A DNA stretch of 64,000 nt from Pseudoneobacillus sp052180215 (lineage in GTDB: Bacteria > Bacillota > Bacilli > Bacillales > Cytobacillaceae). The position numbers and the translations under genes were made by a program. The notes beneath the pieces were generated by a model. The model did not search any database. It had not been told where the DNA came from and saw only the letters and a list, made by a program, of their open reading frames with translations. The stretch spans positions 2,328,001 to 2,392,000 of the forward strand of contig NZ_CP197471.1 of assembly GCF_052180215.1 (NCBI RefSeq). Direction: 5' to 3'. Positions 8,438 to 16,732 of the stretch are shown here, piece by piece (within the stretch, counting starts at the first letter, position 1; every line of letters starts with the position of its first letter).

Positions 8438-8464
8438 TTTAGATAAGGTCAATCTCTATCTAAA
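8438..8464. promoter_or_regulatory. Inverted repeat operator between mocR-type gene and PNPOx-like gene
   Basis: A perfect dyad TTTAGATA ... TATCTAAA with an 11-base spacer (AGGTCAATCTC). A second pair, TGACCTT at 8408-8414 and AAGGTCA at 8445-8451, overlaps it. Multiple half-sites between a MocR gene and its divergent target are typical of such operators. Confidence 0.5.
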
Positions 8465-8500
8465 ATGATTGTATCATGAAAATTATGGAGGATATGGAAA

Positions 8501-9040
8501 ATGATTAGAATGAAAAAATTAGAATGTACCAATCAAGAGAAAATAAATACTTTCCTAGAAAACACTGATACTGGGTTCCTAGGTCTATCATTAAACGATT
8601 TCCCGTATGTCGTTCCTTTAAACTTTGTTTGGCATAATGGAAATATTTATTTTCATGGAGCCTCTGAGGGGAAAAAGATGGAGATTTTAGCAGAAAACCA
8701 AAATGTTTGTTTTACCGTAAGTGCGAGCTATGGAACGATGACAGACCCTGTTCCAGCCAAAACGGATACTGCCTATATGAGTGTCATGATTTTTGGAGAA
8801 GCAAAAACATTAACAGATTTACCAAAAGCGACAGCCGTCATGCAAAAAATGCTGGAAAAGTATGTTCCTGATTATTATGATCAGCCTCTTTCGCAGACAC
8901 ATGTAGAAAGATATCGTTCTTCACTTGGCAGTAAAACGTCAATCATTGAAATTAAAACCGATAATTTAACAGCAAAGGAAAATGAATTAGTAGAGGAAAA
9001 GCGCTATTACAAGGGAAGAACCGTACAAATGGATTCCTAA
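8501..9040 (+). CDS. Pyridoxamine 5'-phosphate oxidase-like flavin-binding protein
   Basis: A 179-residue split-barrel FMN-binding protein. Visible features are the N-terminal LGLSLNDFPYVVPLNF strand pair, NIYFHGASEGKKMEIL (FMN phosphate region) and CFTVSASYG. The family binds FMN or related cofactors and includes NimA-like and general flavin-nucleotide binding proteins. Divergent transcription from a MocR regulator, separated by about 110 bases with dyad operators, indicates that this gene is the regulator's target. The natural substrate is unknown. GGAGG lies upstream of the ATG, and a terminator follows at 9085. Confidence 0.75.
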   Translation: MIRMKKLECTNQEKINTFLENTDTGFLGLSLNDFPYVVPLNFVWHNGNIYFHGASEGKKMEILAENQNVCFTVSASYGTMTDPVPAKTDTAYMSVMIFGEAKTLTDLPKATAVMQKMLEKYVPDYYDQPLSQTHVERYRSSLGSKTSIIEIKTDNLTAKENELVEEKRYYKGRTVQMDS

Positions 9041-9084
9041 ATTAGAAGTGAAAGAACGATTCTTCTCCCCTCCTTTATTTGATT

Positions 9085-9116
9085 ACCCCCTACTTAATAC
9101 GTAAGGGGGTTTTTTA
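9085..9116 (+). terminator. Rho-independent terminator after the PNPOx-like gene
   Basis: CCCCC and GGGGG arms with an AT-rich internal loop (TACTTAATACGTAA), followed by TTTTTTATTTTT. Confidence 0.75.
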
Positions 9117-9161
9117 TTTTTAATCTTTTTTCCCTGTTTTTGTAATGATTTGTCACTTCTC

Positions 9162-9189
9162 TTGAAAATTCCCCTTATTCCTGTAAAAT
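9162..9189 (+). promoter_or_regulatory. Sigma-A promoter of the PhnD/C/E-like ABC operon
   Basis: TTGAAA (-35), 16-base spacer, TAAAAT (-10), 35 bases upstream of the binding-protein ATG. Confidence 0.5.
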
Positions 9190-9224
9190 AAGTTTGTTAT
9201 GTTACGGACACAAAGGGGGATATT

Positions 9225-10103
9225 ATGAGAAAATGGCTTTATCCTTTTATGACGATCATGTTACTAATTAATTTAGTTGCATGTTCTCAGGGAGAAAAAT
9301 CTACAGATGCTAAAAAAGATGTTTTTAATATTGGAATGATTCCGGATCAAAATGTGGCTGATATTAATCGAAGCATGGATGATTTTGCTGCCTATTTATC
9401 TGAAAAAACAGGATTAAATGTAAAATTTGTTCCTTCGGTTGATTATTCTGCCTTAGTGACAGGCTTCGAACGTGGAGAAATTCAATTAGCCTGGTTTGGG
9501 GGATTAACCGGAGTTCAAGCTAGAAACGTTGTACCAGGAGCAGAAGCAATTGCACAACGCCCAACAGATGAAAAATTTGAATCTGTTTTTATAAAACAAA
9601 AAGGTTTACCTATTCATTCTCTTGCAGATTTAAAAGGAAAAAGCTTTACTTTCGGAAGTGAAAGCTCTACTTCTGGACATTTAATGCCACGCTACTTTTT
9701 AATGGAAGCAGGTATTGATGCAGATAAGGATTTCAAGAGCAAGCCCAACTACTCTGGTTCACATGATACCACTTACAAACTAGTTGAATCAGGAGCTTAT
9801 GAAACAGGAGCATTAAATATTTCTGTTTGGGAAGCAGCTGTGAAAGAAGGTAAAGTAGATACAAATAAGGTTGAAGTTTTCTACACAACTCCCCCTTACT
9901 ATGATTATAATTGGACGATTAACAACTTAGACGATCAGTACGGTAAAGGTACTAAAGATAAGGTCAAAGAAGCTATTCTTTCAATAAAAAGCGATGACAG
10001 CGAATTGATGAATTTATTACAAACCGATAGCTTTATAGAAACGAACAATGAAAATTACAAAGAAATCGAAAAAGTGGCAAAGCAATTAGGTATTATTAAA
10101 TAG
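9225..10103 (+). CDS. PhnD-family ABC substrate-binding lipoprotein, putative selenate/oxyanion
   Basis: A 292-residue lipoprotein: signal peptide with lipobox LVAC (Cys about residue 20), then a periplasmic-binding-protein fold of the PhnD type. Blocks such as IGMIPDQNVADI, LAWFGGLTGVQAR, FTFGSESSTSGHLMP and PPYYDYNW resemble, from memory, the clade annotated as putative selenate-binding proteins, whose members tend to occur in genomes that have selD. Phosphonate or phosphite binding is the broader family role. The first gene of a three-gene operon, it is followed three bases later by the ATPase reading region. The selenium genes 6 kb away support, but do not prove, a selenium oxyanion substrate. 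Confidence 0.7.
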   Translation: MRKWLYPFMTIMLLINLVACSQGEKSTDAKKDVFNIGMIPDQNVADINRSMDDFAAYLSEKTGLNVKFVPSVDYSALVTGFERGEIQLAWFGGLTGVQARNVVPGAEAIAQRPTDEKFESVFIKQKGLPIHSLADLKGKSFTFGSESSTSGHLMPRYFLMEAGIDADKDFKSKPNYSGSHDTTYKLVESGAYETGALNISVWEAAVKEGKVDTNKVEVFYTTPPYYDYNWTINNLDDQYGKGTKDKVKEAILSIKSDDSELMNLLQTDSFIETNNENYKEIEKVAKQLGIIK

Positions 10104-10118
10104 AAGGTGATTACCATC

Positions 10119-10880
10119 ATGACTACCTCCACGATCTTAGAGGTGAAGAACCTAGGTAAAACATTTGAGCGGAAGATATCTTTATCTTCCCTTTCTTTTT
10201 CAGTCAAAAAGGGCGAAAAAATTGCTATTATTGGGCCGAGTGGTGCAGGTAAAACCACTCTCTTTAATTTGTTAACGGGGATTGTTTCTCCTTATGAAGG
10301 TACCATTCTTATAGATGGCCAAGCGTTGGATTATTGGCAAAGAAAAAAACAACTGGCAAATAAAGTTGGAGTCATACGCCAGCAATTTGATCTTGTTGAA
10401 TCCCTGCCTGTTATTCAAAATGTCTTAGTCGGACGATTAAAGGATTGGGGTTTTTTCAAATCCCTTTGGTCTTTCGTTTTCCCTCAGGACAAACAAGTTG
10501 CCTACCAAGCTTTAAAAAGGGTTGGGATTGAAGACAAGATATATGTAAGAACGTCTTCTCTTTCAGGTGGGGAACAACAGCGTGTTGCACTAGCCCGGCT
10601 ATTAGTTCAAAGTCCAGAGATTGTTTTAGCGGATGAACCCGTTTCATCTTTGGATCCAGCACGCGCTGAGGATGTAATAAAAATGCTGACCAAATTAGCA
10701 GATGAGGATAATCAAACATTAATTACTACCTTGCATTCTGTTGAATTTGCGACAAAATATTTTACAAGAATGATCGCTCTTAAAAATGGCCACTTGTTTT
10801 TCGATCTGCCATCAGATGAGGTAACTCCCTCTTTATTGGAGGATTTATACCGTTTAAAGGAGTTTAACCAGGATGAATGA
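10119..10880 (+). CDS. PhnC-like ABC transporter ATPase
   Basis: A 253-residue ABC ATPase with Walker A GPSGAGKTT, signature LSGGEQQRVALARLL, Walker B IVLADEPVSSLD and the switch His in TTLHSVEF. It is the energy-coupling subunit for the adjacent binding protein and permease. ATG 10119 was chosen because GAAGGTGA lies nine bases upstream; a GTG at 10107 overlaps that site. The 3' end overlaps the permease start by eight bases, indicating translational coupling. Substrate as for the binding protein. Confidence 0.85.
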   Translation: MTTSTILEVKNLGKTFERKISLSSLSFSVKKGEKIAIIGPSGAGKTTLFNLLTGIVSPYEGTILIDGQALDYWQRKKQLANKVGVIRQQFDLVESLPVIQNVLVGRLKDWGFFKSLWSFVFPQDKQVAYQALKRVGIEDKIYVRTSSLSGGEQQRVALARLLVQSPEIVLADEPVSSLDPARAEDVIKMLTKLADEDNQTLITTLHSVEFATKYFTRMIALKNGHLFFDLPSDEVTPSLLEDLYRLKEFNQDE

Positions 10881-12507
10881 ACTTCTTACTACATCTGATC
10901 ACCGGAGACGGTTATTTTTAAATCTATTATTGATTCTAGCCTTTTTGTTAAGTTTTACGGCGATTAATTGGAATGATGATCTCATTCACCCTGGTGGTGG
11001 AATCATGATTCTACAAATTTTAAAAAGCATTCTACAACCTAACCTATCACTAGAAATGATAAATCTTGCATTGAAAGCAACATGGATTACTTTAGTTTAT
11101 GCAGTAGCTGGCATGACATTAGCGATCCTATATGGATTTATGGCAGGAACCTTGGCTTCAGGAATACTTGTGAAAAGTCCTACTCTAAAAAAACTCACAG
11201 TTACTTTTTTTCGTGGGGTCTTAAGTTTTACTAGAGCGATACACGAACTCGTTTGGGCTTGGCTGTTTGTCGCTTCCTTTGGACTCTCTCCATATGCAGC
11301 TATCTTTGCATTAGCAATTCCTTATGGCGGTATTTTAGGAAGAATTATGGCTGATGCATTAAATGATGTTCCAAACGAGCCTATACAAGCGCTAAAAGCA
11401 GCAGGTGCCTCGAACTGGCAATGTTTCATTTATGGCTACATGCCATACGTTTGGGCAACTATGATTAGCTATACCTTATATCGATTTGAATGCTCCATTA
11501 GATCCTCCACTATTATGAGTTTTGTTGGTCTAGGTGGCTTAGGTTATCAAATTCAGCTTTCATTAGCGGATTTAGCATTCGATGAGGTTTGGACATTTTT
11601 ATTTTTCTTAATTGTTCTCGTTGTTCTAGTGGATTTGTGGAGTAGTCTACTTAGAAGAGGTATGAACTCTACAGTCCATAATCGATTAACCGCTAAAAGA
11701 GTCTCTGTCTTCGCCATCGGTCTATTAATCATAACATCCTGGTATCATATTATCGTTACTCAACAAGCTAATCTGCTACAGCTGTTCACAGCAGAAAATT
11801 TGCAGTATGCTAAAAGATTTTTCACTGGCTTACTTGGGGTTGATGAAAACCCACCTGCCTATCTTGTATGGTCTAACTGGAAAACAGCTATTGGACTAAC
11901 ATGGGAAACATTGGTTATGAGTGTCATAGCCATAGGAATCGCGTCTGTGGTAAGTTTCTTAACCGTCATTCCAGCATCGCGAAATTTCGCCAACGGTTCC
12001 TTGACGTTAACGAAAAAAGGTTGGCAATGGATAGCCTTTGGGATTATTCGAATTTCCTATATTTTTTCAAGAGCAGTTCCAGAGTTAATATGGGCGATGC
12101 TTATCGTCTTTATCCTTCAGCCTGGATTGCTTCCAGGTGCTTTAGCTCTTGCTTTGCATAACTTTGGAATACTTGGTAAGCTTTGCGCTGAGGTCATAGA
12201 GGAAATGGATGAGAAACCAGTTCGAAATCTTGCCACATCCGGAGCTAGTAAAGCACAAATGTTAATTTATGGTGTATTCCCCACTGTCATGCCTAAATTT
12301 TTGTCCTATATTTTTTACCGTTGGGAAGTAATCATGCGAACAACAATTGTTGTTGGATTTATCGGAGCTGGTGGTTTAGGCCAAGAATTTAAACTAAGCA
12401 TGAGTTTTTTTCATTACAGTGAAATCACTTTATTATTGCTTTGCTACTTAGTACTTGTTTTTGTAGCCGATTTCTTTTCCGAATGGTTTAGAAAGGCAGC
12501 AAAATAA
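10873..12507 (+). CDS. Fused tandem PhnE-like ABC permease
   Basis: A 544-residue membrane protein made of two homologous permease units in one chain. Each unit has about six membrane segments and an EAA-type cytoplasmic loop: LKAAGASNWQCFIYGYMP (about 178-195) and LATSGASKAQMLIYGVFP (about 454-471). Canonical PhnE is a single unit of about 260-280 residues that dimerises, so this fusion encodes the full transmembrane pore. A short linker with a hydrophobic helix joins the halves. The 5' end overlaps the ATPase gene. It completes the operon, which ends at a bidirectional terminator facing pit. Confidence 0.85.
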   Translation: MNELLTTSDHRRRLFLNLLLILAFLLSFTAINWNDDLIHPGGGIMILQILKSILQPNLSLEMINLALKATWITLVYAVAGMTLAILYGFMAGTLASGILVKSPTLKKLTVTFFRGVLSFTRAIHELVWAWLFVASFGLSPYAAIFALAIPYGGILGRIMADALNDVPNEPIQALKAAGASNWQCFIYGYMPYVWATMISYTLYRFECSIRSSTIMSFVGLGGLGYQIQLSLADLAFDEVWTFLFFLIVLVVLVDLWSSLLRRGMNSTVHNRLTAKRVSVFAIGLLIITSWYHIIVTQQANLLQLFTAENLQYAKRFFTGLLGVDENPPAYLVWSNWKTAIGLTWETLVMSVIAIGIASVVSFLTVIPASRNFANGSLTLTKKGWQWIAFGIIRISYIFSRAVPELIWAMLIVFILQPGLLPGALALALHNFGILGKLCAEVIEEMDEKPVRNLATSGASKAQMLIYGVFPTVMPKFLSYIFYRWEVIMRTTIVVGFIGAGGLGQEFKLSMSFFHYSEITLLLLCYLVLVFVADFFSEWFRKAAK

Positions 12508-12540
12508 GAAAGTAGAAAAAACACATACGTATCCATAAAG

Positions 12541-12578
12541 AAAACCCGGAAATGAAGATCATTTCCGGGTTTTTTTTA
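12541..12578. terminator. Bidirectional terminator between the ABC permease and pit
   Basis: The perfect stem AACCCGGAAAT / ATTTCCGGGTT with A- and T-tracts on both sides separates the convergent genes. Confidence 0.9.
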
Positions 12579-13574
12579 GAAGAATAAATTCAGTATATAG
12601 TAAATGATAGCTGCAAGTGTTCCTGAAATTGGTAAAGTAATAAACCAGGTAATCACCATACGTTGTGCTGTACCCCACTTAACACCTTTTAAGCGATGAG
12701 CGGAACCTACCCCTAAGATAGAAGAAGAAATAACATGTGTCGTACTTACAGGTAAGTGAATGTATGAAGCACCAAAAATAACAGCAGCACCTGTTAAGTC
12801 AGCAGCAACCCCATTGACAGGACGAATTTTCATAATCTTTCCGCCAACAGTCTTAATAATTCTCCAACCACCTACAGATGTTCCAAGACCCATTGCAAGT
12901 GCACAGGATACCTGTACCCATAATTGAATGTCTGTTGATTGTTGGTAGTTAGCGGCAATTAGAGCCATCGTAATGATCCCCATAGCCTTTTGAGCATCAT
13001 TGGTACCATGTGTGAAGGATTGCAATGCTGCTGTGGCAATTTGGATAAAACGGAAATTACGATTTGTTTTCGTTAAATTAAAGTTTTTAAATACAACTTT
13101 AAAAATACTATAAAGGATAAAACCGATAACAAATGCCAAAAGTGGTGAAATAATAAGTGCTTTTAAAATTTTAATAAATCCCTCAGCCTTCAAAGCTCCA
13201 AATCCTGCAGCAGTAATACCTGCTCCAGCAATAGCTCCAATGATGGCATGAGAAGAACTACTAGGAATACCATAATACCAGGTAATTAAATTCCATGCTA
13301 TCGCTGCAAGTAAAGCAGCCAGAATAAACAGAGAACCCGCTTCTAATTTAGTTGGGTCAATAATATCTGTTGTAATTGTTTTTGCTACACCTGTAAAGGT
13401 CATTGCACCAGCGAAGTTCATAACCCCTGCCAAGATGATGGCATGGCGCGGCTTTAATGCCTTAGTTGACACAGAGGTTGCAATAGCATTAGCCGTATCA
13501 TGAAAACCATTTATGAAATCAAATGCTAAGGCGCAGATGACAACTAACATCGTTAAGATAAATAATGCATCCAT
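12576..13574 (-). CDS. pit: Low-affinity inorganic phosphate transporter (PiT family)
   Basis: A 332-residue PiT permease with about ten membrane segments. The two family signature repeats are visible as FINGFHDTANAIATSVST near the N-terminus and TGAAVIFGASYIHLPVSTTHV (in two blocks, GASYIHLPVSTTH being diagnostic) near the C-terminus. It imports metal-phosphate using the proton gradient. It is the second gene of an operon behind the PhoU-like DUF47 gene, 13 bases apart, the usual Bacillus arrangement. A candidate Pho box lies about 100 bases upstream of the operon, suggesting phosphate-dependent control. Confidence 0.93.
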   Translation of the reverse strand: MDALFILTMLVVICALAFDFINGFHDTANAIATSVSTKALKPRHAIILAGVMNFAGAMTFTGVAKTITTDIIDPTKLEAGSLFILAALLAAIAWNLITWYYGIPSSSSHAIIGAIAGAGITAAGFGALKAEGFIKILKALIISPLLAFVIGFILYSIFKVVFKNFNLTKTNRNFRFIQIATAALQSFTHGTNDAQKAMGIITMALIAANYQQSTDIQLWVQVSCALAMGLGTSVGGWRIIKTVGGKIMKIRPVNGVAADLTGAAVIFGASYIHLPVSTTHVISSSILGVGSAHRLKGVKWGTAQRMVITWFITLPISGTLAAIIYYILNLFF

Positions 13575-13587
13575 TTAATTAAGCTCC

Positions 13588-14205
13588 TTAAGCGTTTTTC
13601 ATAATGATGGTTTCTAATGTATTTGCCACACCTTGACAGTCGTCAGCAATTTCCTCTAGGTTTTCATAAATTTCTTTATATTGAATAATACGGATTGGAT
13701 CCTTTTCAACAGCAAATAATTGCTTAATAGATTGTCTCAAAATACCATCACATTTTGATTCATAATCTTTAATAATAATCGCGTGTTCACGGATTTGTAA
13801 TAACTTCTTATTCGCTAATAGTTCAATTGCTTTTTCAATTTCAATAGCAGCGTTTCGAATGGCATCAACCATTTTCAACATATACTCATCAGCTTGGATG
13901 ATGGAATACATTTCAAATAAAGCTGCTGTATGCTCAAAACCATCTAATACATCGTCAATACTCATCGCAAGATGTAAAATATCTTCTCTCTCAATAGGAG
14001 TGATGAAAGCGTTGTTTAATTCTTTAATCACTTCGTGAACGTATGTATCACCTTTTGTTTCATATTCCTTCATCTTTTCAAAAAAGATTTGTAAGTCACT
14101 AACATTTTTCAGCTTGTAATCTGCAAAATAGTTTGCACTTTCTTTAAGATTGACTGCCATGTCACTTAATAAACTTGAAAACTTATCCTTTTTCTTAAGA
14201 GCCAT
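13588..14205 (-). CDS. DUF47/PhoU-like accessory protein of the Pit transporter
   Basis: A 205-residue, fully helical protein of the DUF47 (TIGR00153) family, distantly related to PhoU. It has repeated acidic helix motifs such as YETKGDTYVHEVIKELN and DYESKCDGILRQSIKQL, which carry the E/D-xxx-D metal-binding pattern known for PhoU-like proteins. It is encoded first in the operon with pit and probably gates or regulates the transporter. The ATG follows GGGGGT. No signal or membrane segment is present. Confidence 0.9.
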   Translation of the reverse strand: MALKKKDKFSSLLSDMAVNLKESANYFADYKLKNVSDLQIFFEKMKEYETKGDTYVHEVIKELNNAFITPIEREDILHLAMSIDDVLDGFEHTAALFEMYSIIQADEYMLKMVDAIRNAAIEIEKAIELLANKKLLQIREHAIIIKDYESKCDGILRQSIKQLFAVEKDPIRIIQYKEIYENLEEIADDCQGVANTLETIIMKNA

Positions 14206-14308
14206 CTTTTTTTACCCCCATTTTTTTATACCCAGTAAAATGATTTTAAGCCAAGCTTTATCATTTTATACGAAAAATGTCGAATTTGAAAAGATTTACC
14301 CTTAAAAA

Positions 14309-14336
14309 TTTACATAATCTTTACATTGCGTTTACA
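14309..14336. promoter_or_regulatory. Candidate PhoP box upstream of the pit operon
   Basis: Three exact TTTACA hexamers at 14309, 14320 and 14331, each 11 bp apart, match the Bacillus PhoP direct-repeat box TT(A/T/C)ACA-N5. They read on the strand opposite to the pit operon, which starts about 100 bases away. Confidence 0.6.
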
Positions 14337-14546
14337 ATTGGACGTCTTTTGTAAAAGAAAGCTGTTTTCGTATAGATTGTAGTTTTCGTAAAAATCCCTA
14401 AAGCCGGATTTTTACAGGCTCTCTTAAGAAGTGCCTAGCTCTTTTCTTCATTTTCAAATGAGTTTACCACACCCTATTTGTGATTTGCCTACTTATTAGT
14501 TACAAAAAGCAACAAAGTTTCAGAAAAGAGCCTAAAAGAAAGATGT

Positions 14547-15401
14547 TTATTGATTCATTTTTATAGATAGAAGGCATAATAAATCCACGAGCAATTGTGC
14601 ACATGCTTGGTCTTTATCTTTATTAGCAGAGAATTCAGTAACCTCTATCCCTTTAACGCGCGGATCCGCCAAAATGGTTGTTAATATTTCTACAATTTGA
14701 GGTAGCTCAAATCCAATTTCACTAGGCGCATAGGCTGCAGGCATAATGCTATTATGTAGCACATCAACATCCAAATGAACCAAAATGGAGCTGGCTGAAA
14801 TGGAATTAAGATGTTCCTTGACTTTAGTTAAACCATTTGGCTGACAAGATTCTTCATAGGATATTATTTTTAAATTTGGGTTCAAAATCGTATTTTGTTG
14901 AGGTCCAATAATCGAAATAGATTCAGAAGGAATGGCTTCCCCTTTCCACCAACGATTTTCTTTTTGTTGTAAAAACCAAAGACCCATTCCTGCTGCACCT
15001 ATACAAACATCACCATTTGGCTCCATTGTATCGACATGGGCATCTAGGACAAGAAGATGACTGTCTGAACCAAATACCTTTTGAAAGGCATGAAAGGTTC
15101 CTACCTCTAAACTACAATCTCCACCTAAAAGAATCGTAAAGGAGTTGTTTTGGAAAAGTTCTTTCGCCCGATTATCTAATTCCTCCCAAACGATTCTTGG
15201 TGCAGGCCAATTACGAACTGGCCCAATATTATGTCTTGGAAGACTTGAGACGGAAATAATATCCCCCAAATCTTTCACAGAGAATCCTTGTTCAGTTAGT
15301 TTTTGAATAAGCCCCGCTGCTCTAATGGCTTCAGGAGCTAATTCCGTTCCTTCGTATAAAGCCCCGGCTTGGCTTGGTATTCCGACAATCTGTATATTCA
15401 T
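14547..15401 (-). CDS. Arginase/ureohydrolase family protein with altered metal motif
   Basis: A 284-residue ureohydrolase fold protein. The DAHxD motif (LDAHVD) and the DxD motif (HLDVDV) that bind the manganese pair are intact. The first-ligand motif GGDHS reads GGDCS, so the usual His is Cys. The following DP of SxDxDxxDP is replaced (LDVDVLHN). These changes fit a divergent arginase-like branch rather than canonical arginase, agmatinase or formiminoglutamase, so the substrate is uncertain. Its start overlaps the stop of the P-loop kinase gene by four bases, indicating co-translation. The ATG has GGAGTG. Confidence 0.75.
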   Translation of the reverse strand: MNIQIVGIPSQAGALYEGTELAPEAIRAAGLIQKLTEQGFSVKDLGDIISVSSLPRHNIGPVRNWPAPRIVWEELDNRAKELFQNNSFTILLGGDCSLEVGTFHAFQKVFGSDSHLLVLDAHVDTMEPNGDVCIGAAGMGLWFLQQKENRWWKGEAIPSESISIIGPQQNTILNPNLKIISYEESCQPNGLTKVKEHLNSISASSILVHLDVDVLHNSIMPAAYAPSEIGFELPQIVEILTTILADPRVKGIEVTEFSANKDKDQACAQLLVDLLCLLSIKMNQ

Positions 15402-15934
15402 TTTGTGGACACTCCTTCCTTTAATTCTAGTAAAAATTGGCCAACCTCTTTTTTATTTTTTAAGATATACGTTTTTCGTCCATCTCCATTTTCTCCAAAC
15501 ACCCTCAATCTTTTGAGCATTTTTTCTTTTCGCGCTCCGTGGGTTGTCATAATAAATTTTATAAATGCCCAGTCAATTTTTTCTGTACAGCCTTCCCCAA
15601 CATCCGGTCTCGTTTTACCAAAATTCTGAACCCACCTTTTTAAAACCCGATATAAACATACGTATAAAGGGAGTTCAAGGTAAATCATCGTATCTGCATG
15701 CTCCATCCGTTGATTAAAGGTATTGCTGTAATTACCTTCCATAATCCATTCATCCAACTGCAGTATTTTTTCCTGAGCTGCTGAAAATTCTTCCAGTGAG
15801 GACTCCACCCATCCCGGCTTCCAAAAAAGGGCATCTAAATGGTAAACCTTTATACCTAGGACTTTTCCTAGTTCAAGAGAAAAGGTTGTTTTACCCACTC
15901 CGGAGGAAACCCCAATAACCATTATTTTCCTCAT
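15398..15934 (-). CDS. P-loop NTPase, adenylate-kinase/topology-modulation-like
   Basis: A 178-residue small P-loop protein with Walker A GVSSGVGKTTFS at residues 7-18 and the HLDALFWKPGW motif typical of proteins annotated as DNA topology modulation (FlaR-like) or shikimate/adenylate-kinase-like. WIMEGNYS and MIYLELP follow. It likely phosphorylates a small molecule; the substrate is unknown. It is the middle gene of a probable GNAT - kinase - ureohydrolase operon, with an ATGA overlap to the last gene. Confidence 0.7.
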   Translation of the reverse strand: MRKIMVIGVSSGVGKTTFSLELGKVLGIKVYHLDALFWKPGWVESSLEEFSAAQEKILQLDEWIMEGNYSNTFNQRMEHADTMIYLELPLYVCLYRVLKRWVQNFGKTRPDVGEGCTEKIDWAFIKFIMTTHGARKEKMLKRLRVFGENGDGRKTYILKNKKEVGQFLLELKEGVSTK

Positions 15935-15952
15935 GGCAGTCTCCTCTTTCTA

Positions 15953-16426
15953 TTATTCACTAATAAATTCTTGTATGGAGCAACGCCGTTCATCATAATA
16001 TTCTCGATAATCGCCGTTCGTATAAACGTATATAACCTTTCTCCAAAAGGCTTGAGCAGGATAATTGTTTGATATTTGGGTAATTTTCCATTTACCTTTG
16101 TATTCATCAAAAAGGGTCATTGCCGCAATCGCTCCATGCCCTTTACCAGAGTATTTTTTCATGACAAAGAATTCGTTAATAGAATGAGGCTCACCATTGG
16201 TCCCCTCTTCTACTAAAGCAAAACCAATTAATTCACTTTCTGCTTTAATAAAATAAGCATGATAATGTTCTTGTTGCCAATATTGGTTTAATTCAAAGGG
16301 TTTAAAAGATCCATTATCTTCAAGCTTAATAGCTGGGATATAGTTACTAAATTCGTAAATATAAAATTGCATTAAATTATGTAAAGTTTGTTCTTCAGAT
16401 TCAGTTATTTTTTCAAGCGTAATCAT
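15953..16426 (-). CDS. GNAT family N-acetyltransferase
   Basis: A 157-residue single-domain acetyltransferase. The acetyl-CoA loop (R/Q-x-x-G-x-G/A) appears as KKYSGKGHGAIA near residues 93-104, following FFVMK. The acceptor is not predictable. The ATG has GAGGAGA upstream and the next gene begins 18 bases after the stop, so it may lead a three-gene operon. Confidence 0.75.
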   Translation of the reverse strand: MITLEKITESEEQTLHNLMQFYIYEFSNYIPAIKLEDNGSFKPFELNQYWQQEHYHAYFIKAESELIGFALVEEGTNGEPHSINEFFVMKKYSGKGHGAIAAMTLFDEYKGKWKITQISNNYPAQAFWRKVIYVYTNGDYREYYDERRCSIQEFISE

Positions 16427-16732
16427 CGGTTTATCTCCTCTGTCTTTAATATGAAGGTTATATCAAAAGTTTTACCAGTTGATTGTAGCGAAAAATCAAC
16501 ATTCTACTATTTTTACGAAAACATTTATTATTCAGCCTATTTTACCCTTTATATTAAACTTTTGGCAATTATTGAAAATTTGGCTTTTTAAAAAATGTGT
16601 AGAATTTTCAACATTTTTTATAGTTTTTTCTATAAACTTGTTTGAAAAAGTAACAAACTGTCGATTATCAGTTATAATGAATTTATTTATGAAAGAAAAA
16701 AATCTCTTGTTGTAAAGGAAGATTATATATAA
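16427..16732. other. AT-rich intergenic region between divergent GNAT and DegV genes
   Basis: This 306-base stretch is AT-rich with no convincing gene. TATAAT at 16673-16678 with a weak GTAACA 17 bases upstream is a possible DegV promoter. I see nothing else in it. Confidence 0.5.

Noticed and set aside
16479..16715. Plus-strand 78-codon ORF before degV
   Set aside because: Very AT-rich, Phe/Leu/Asn-rich by composition only, without a ribosome binding site or family resemblance.
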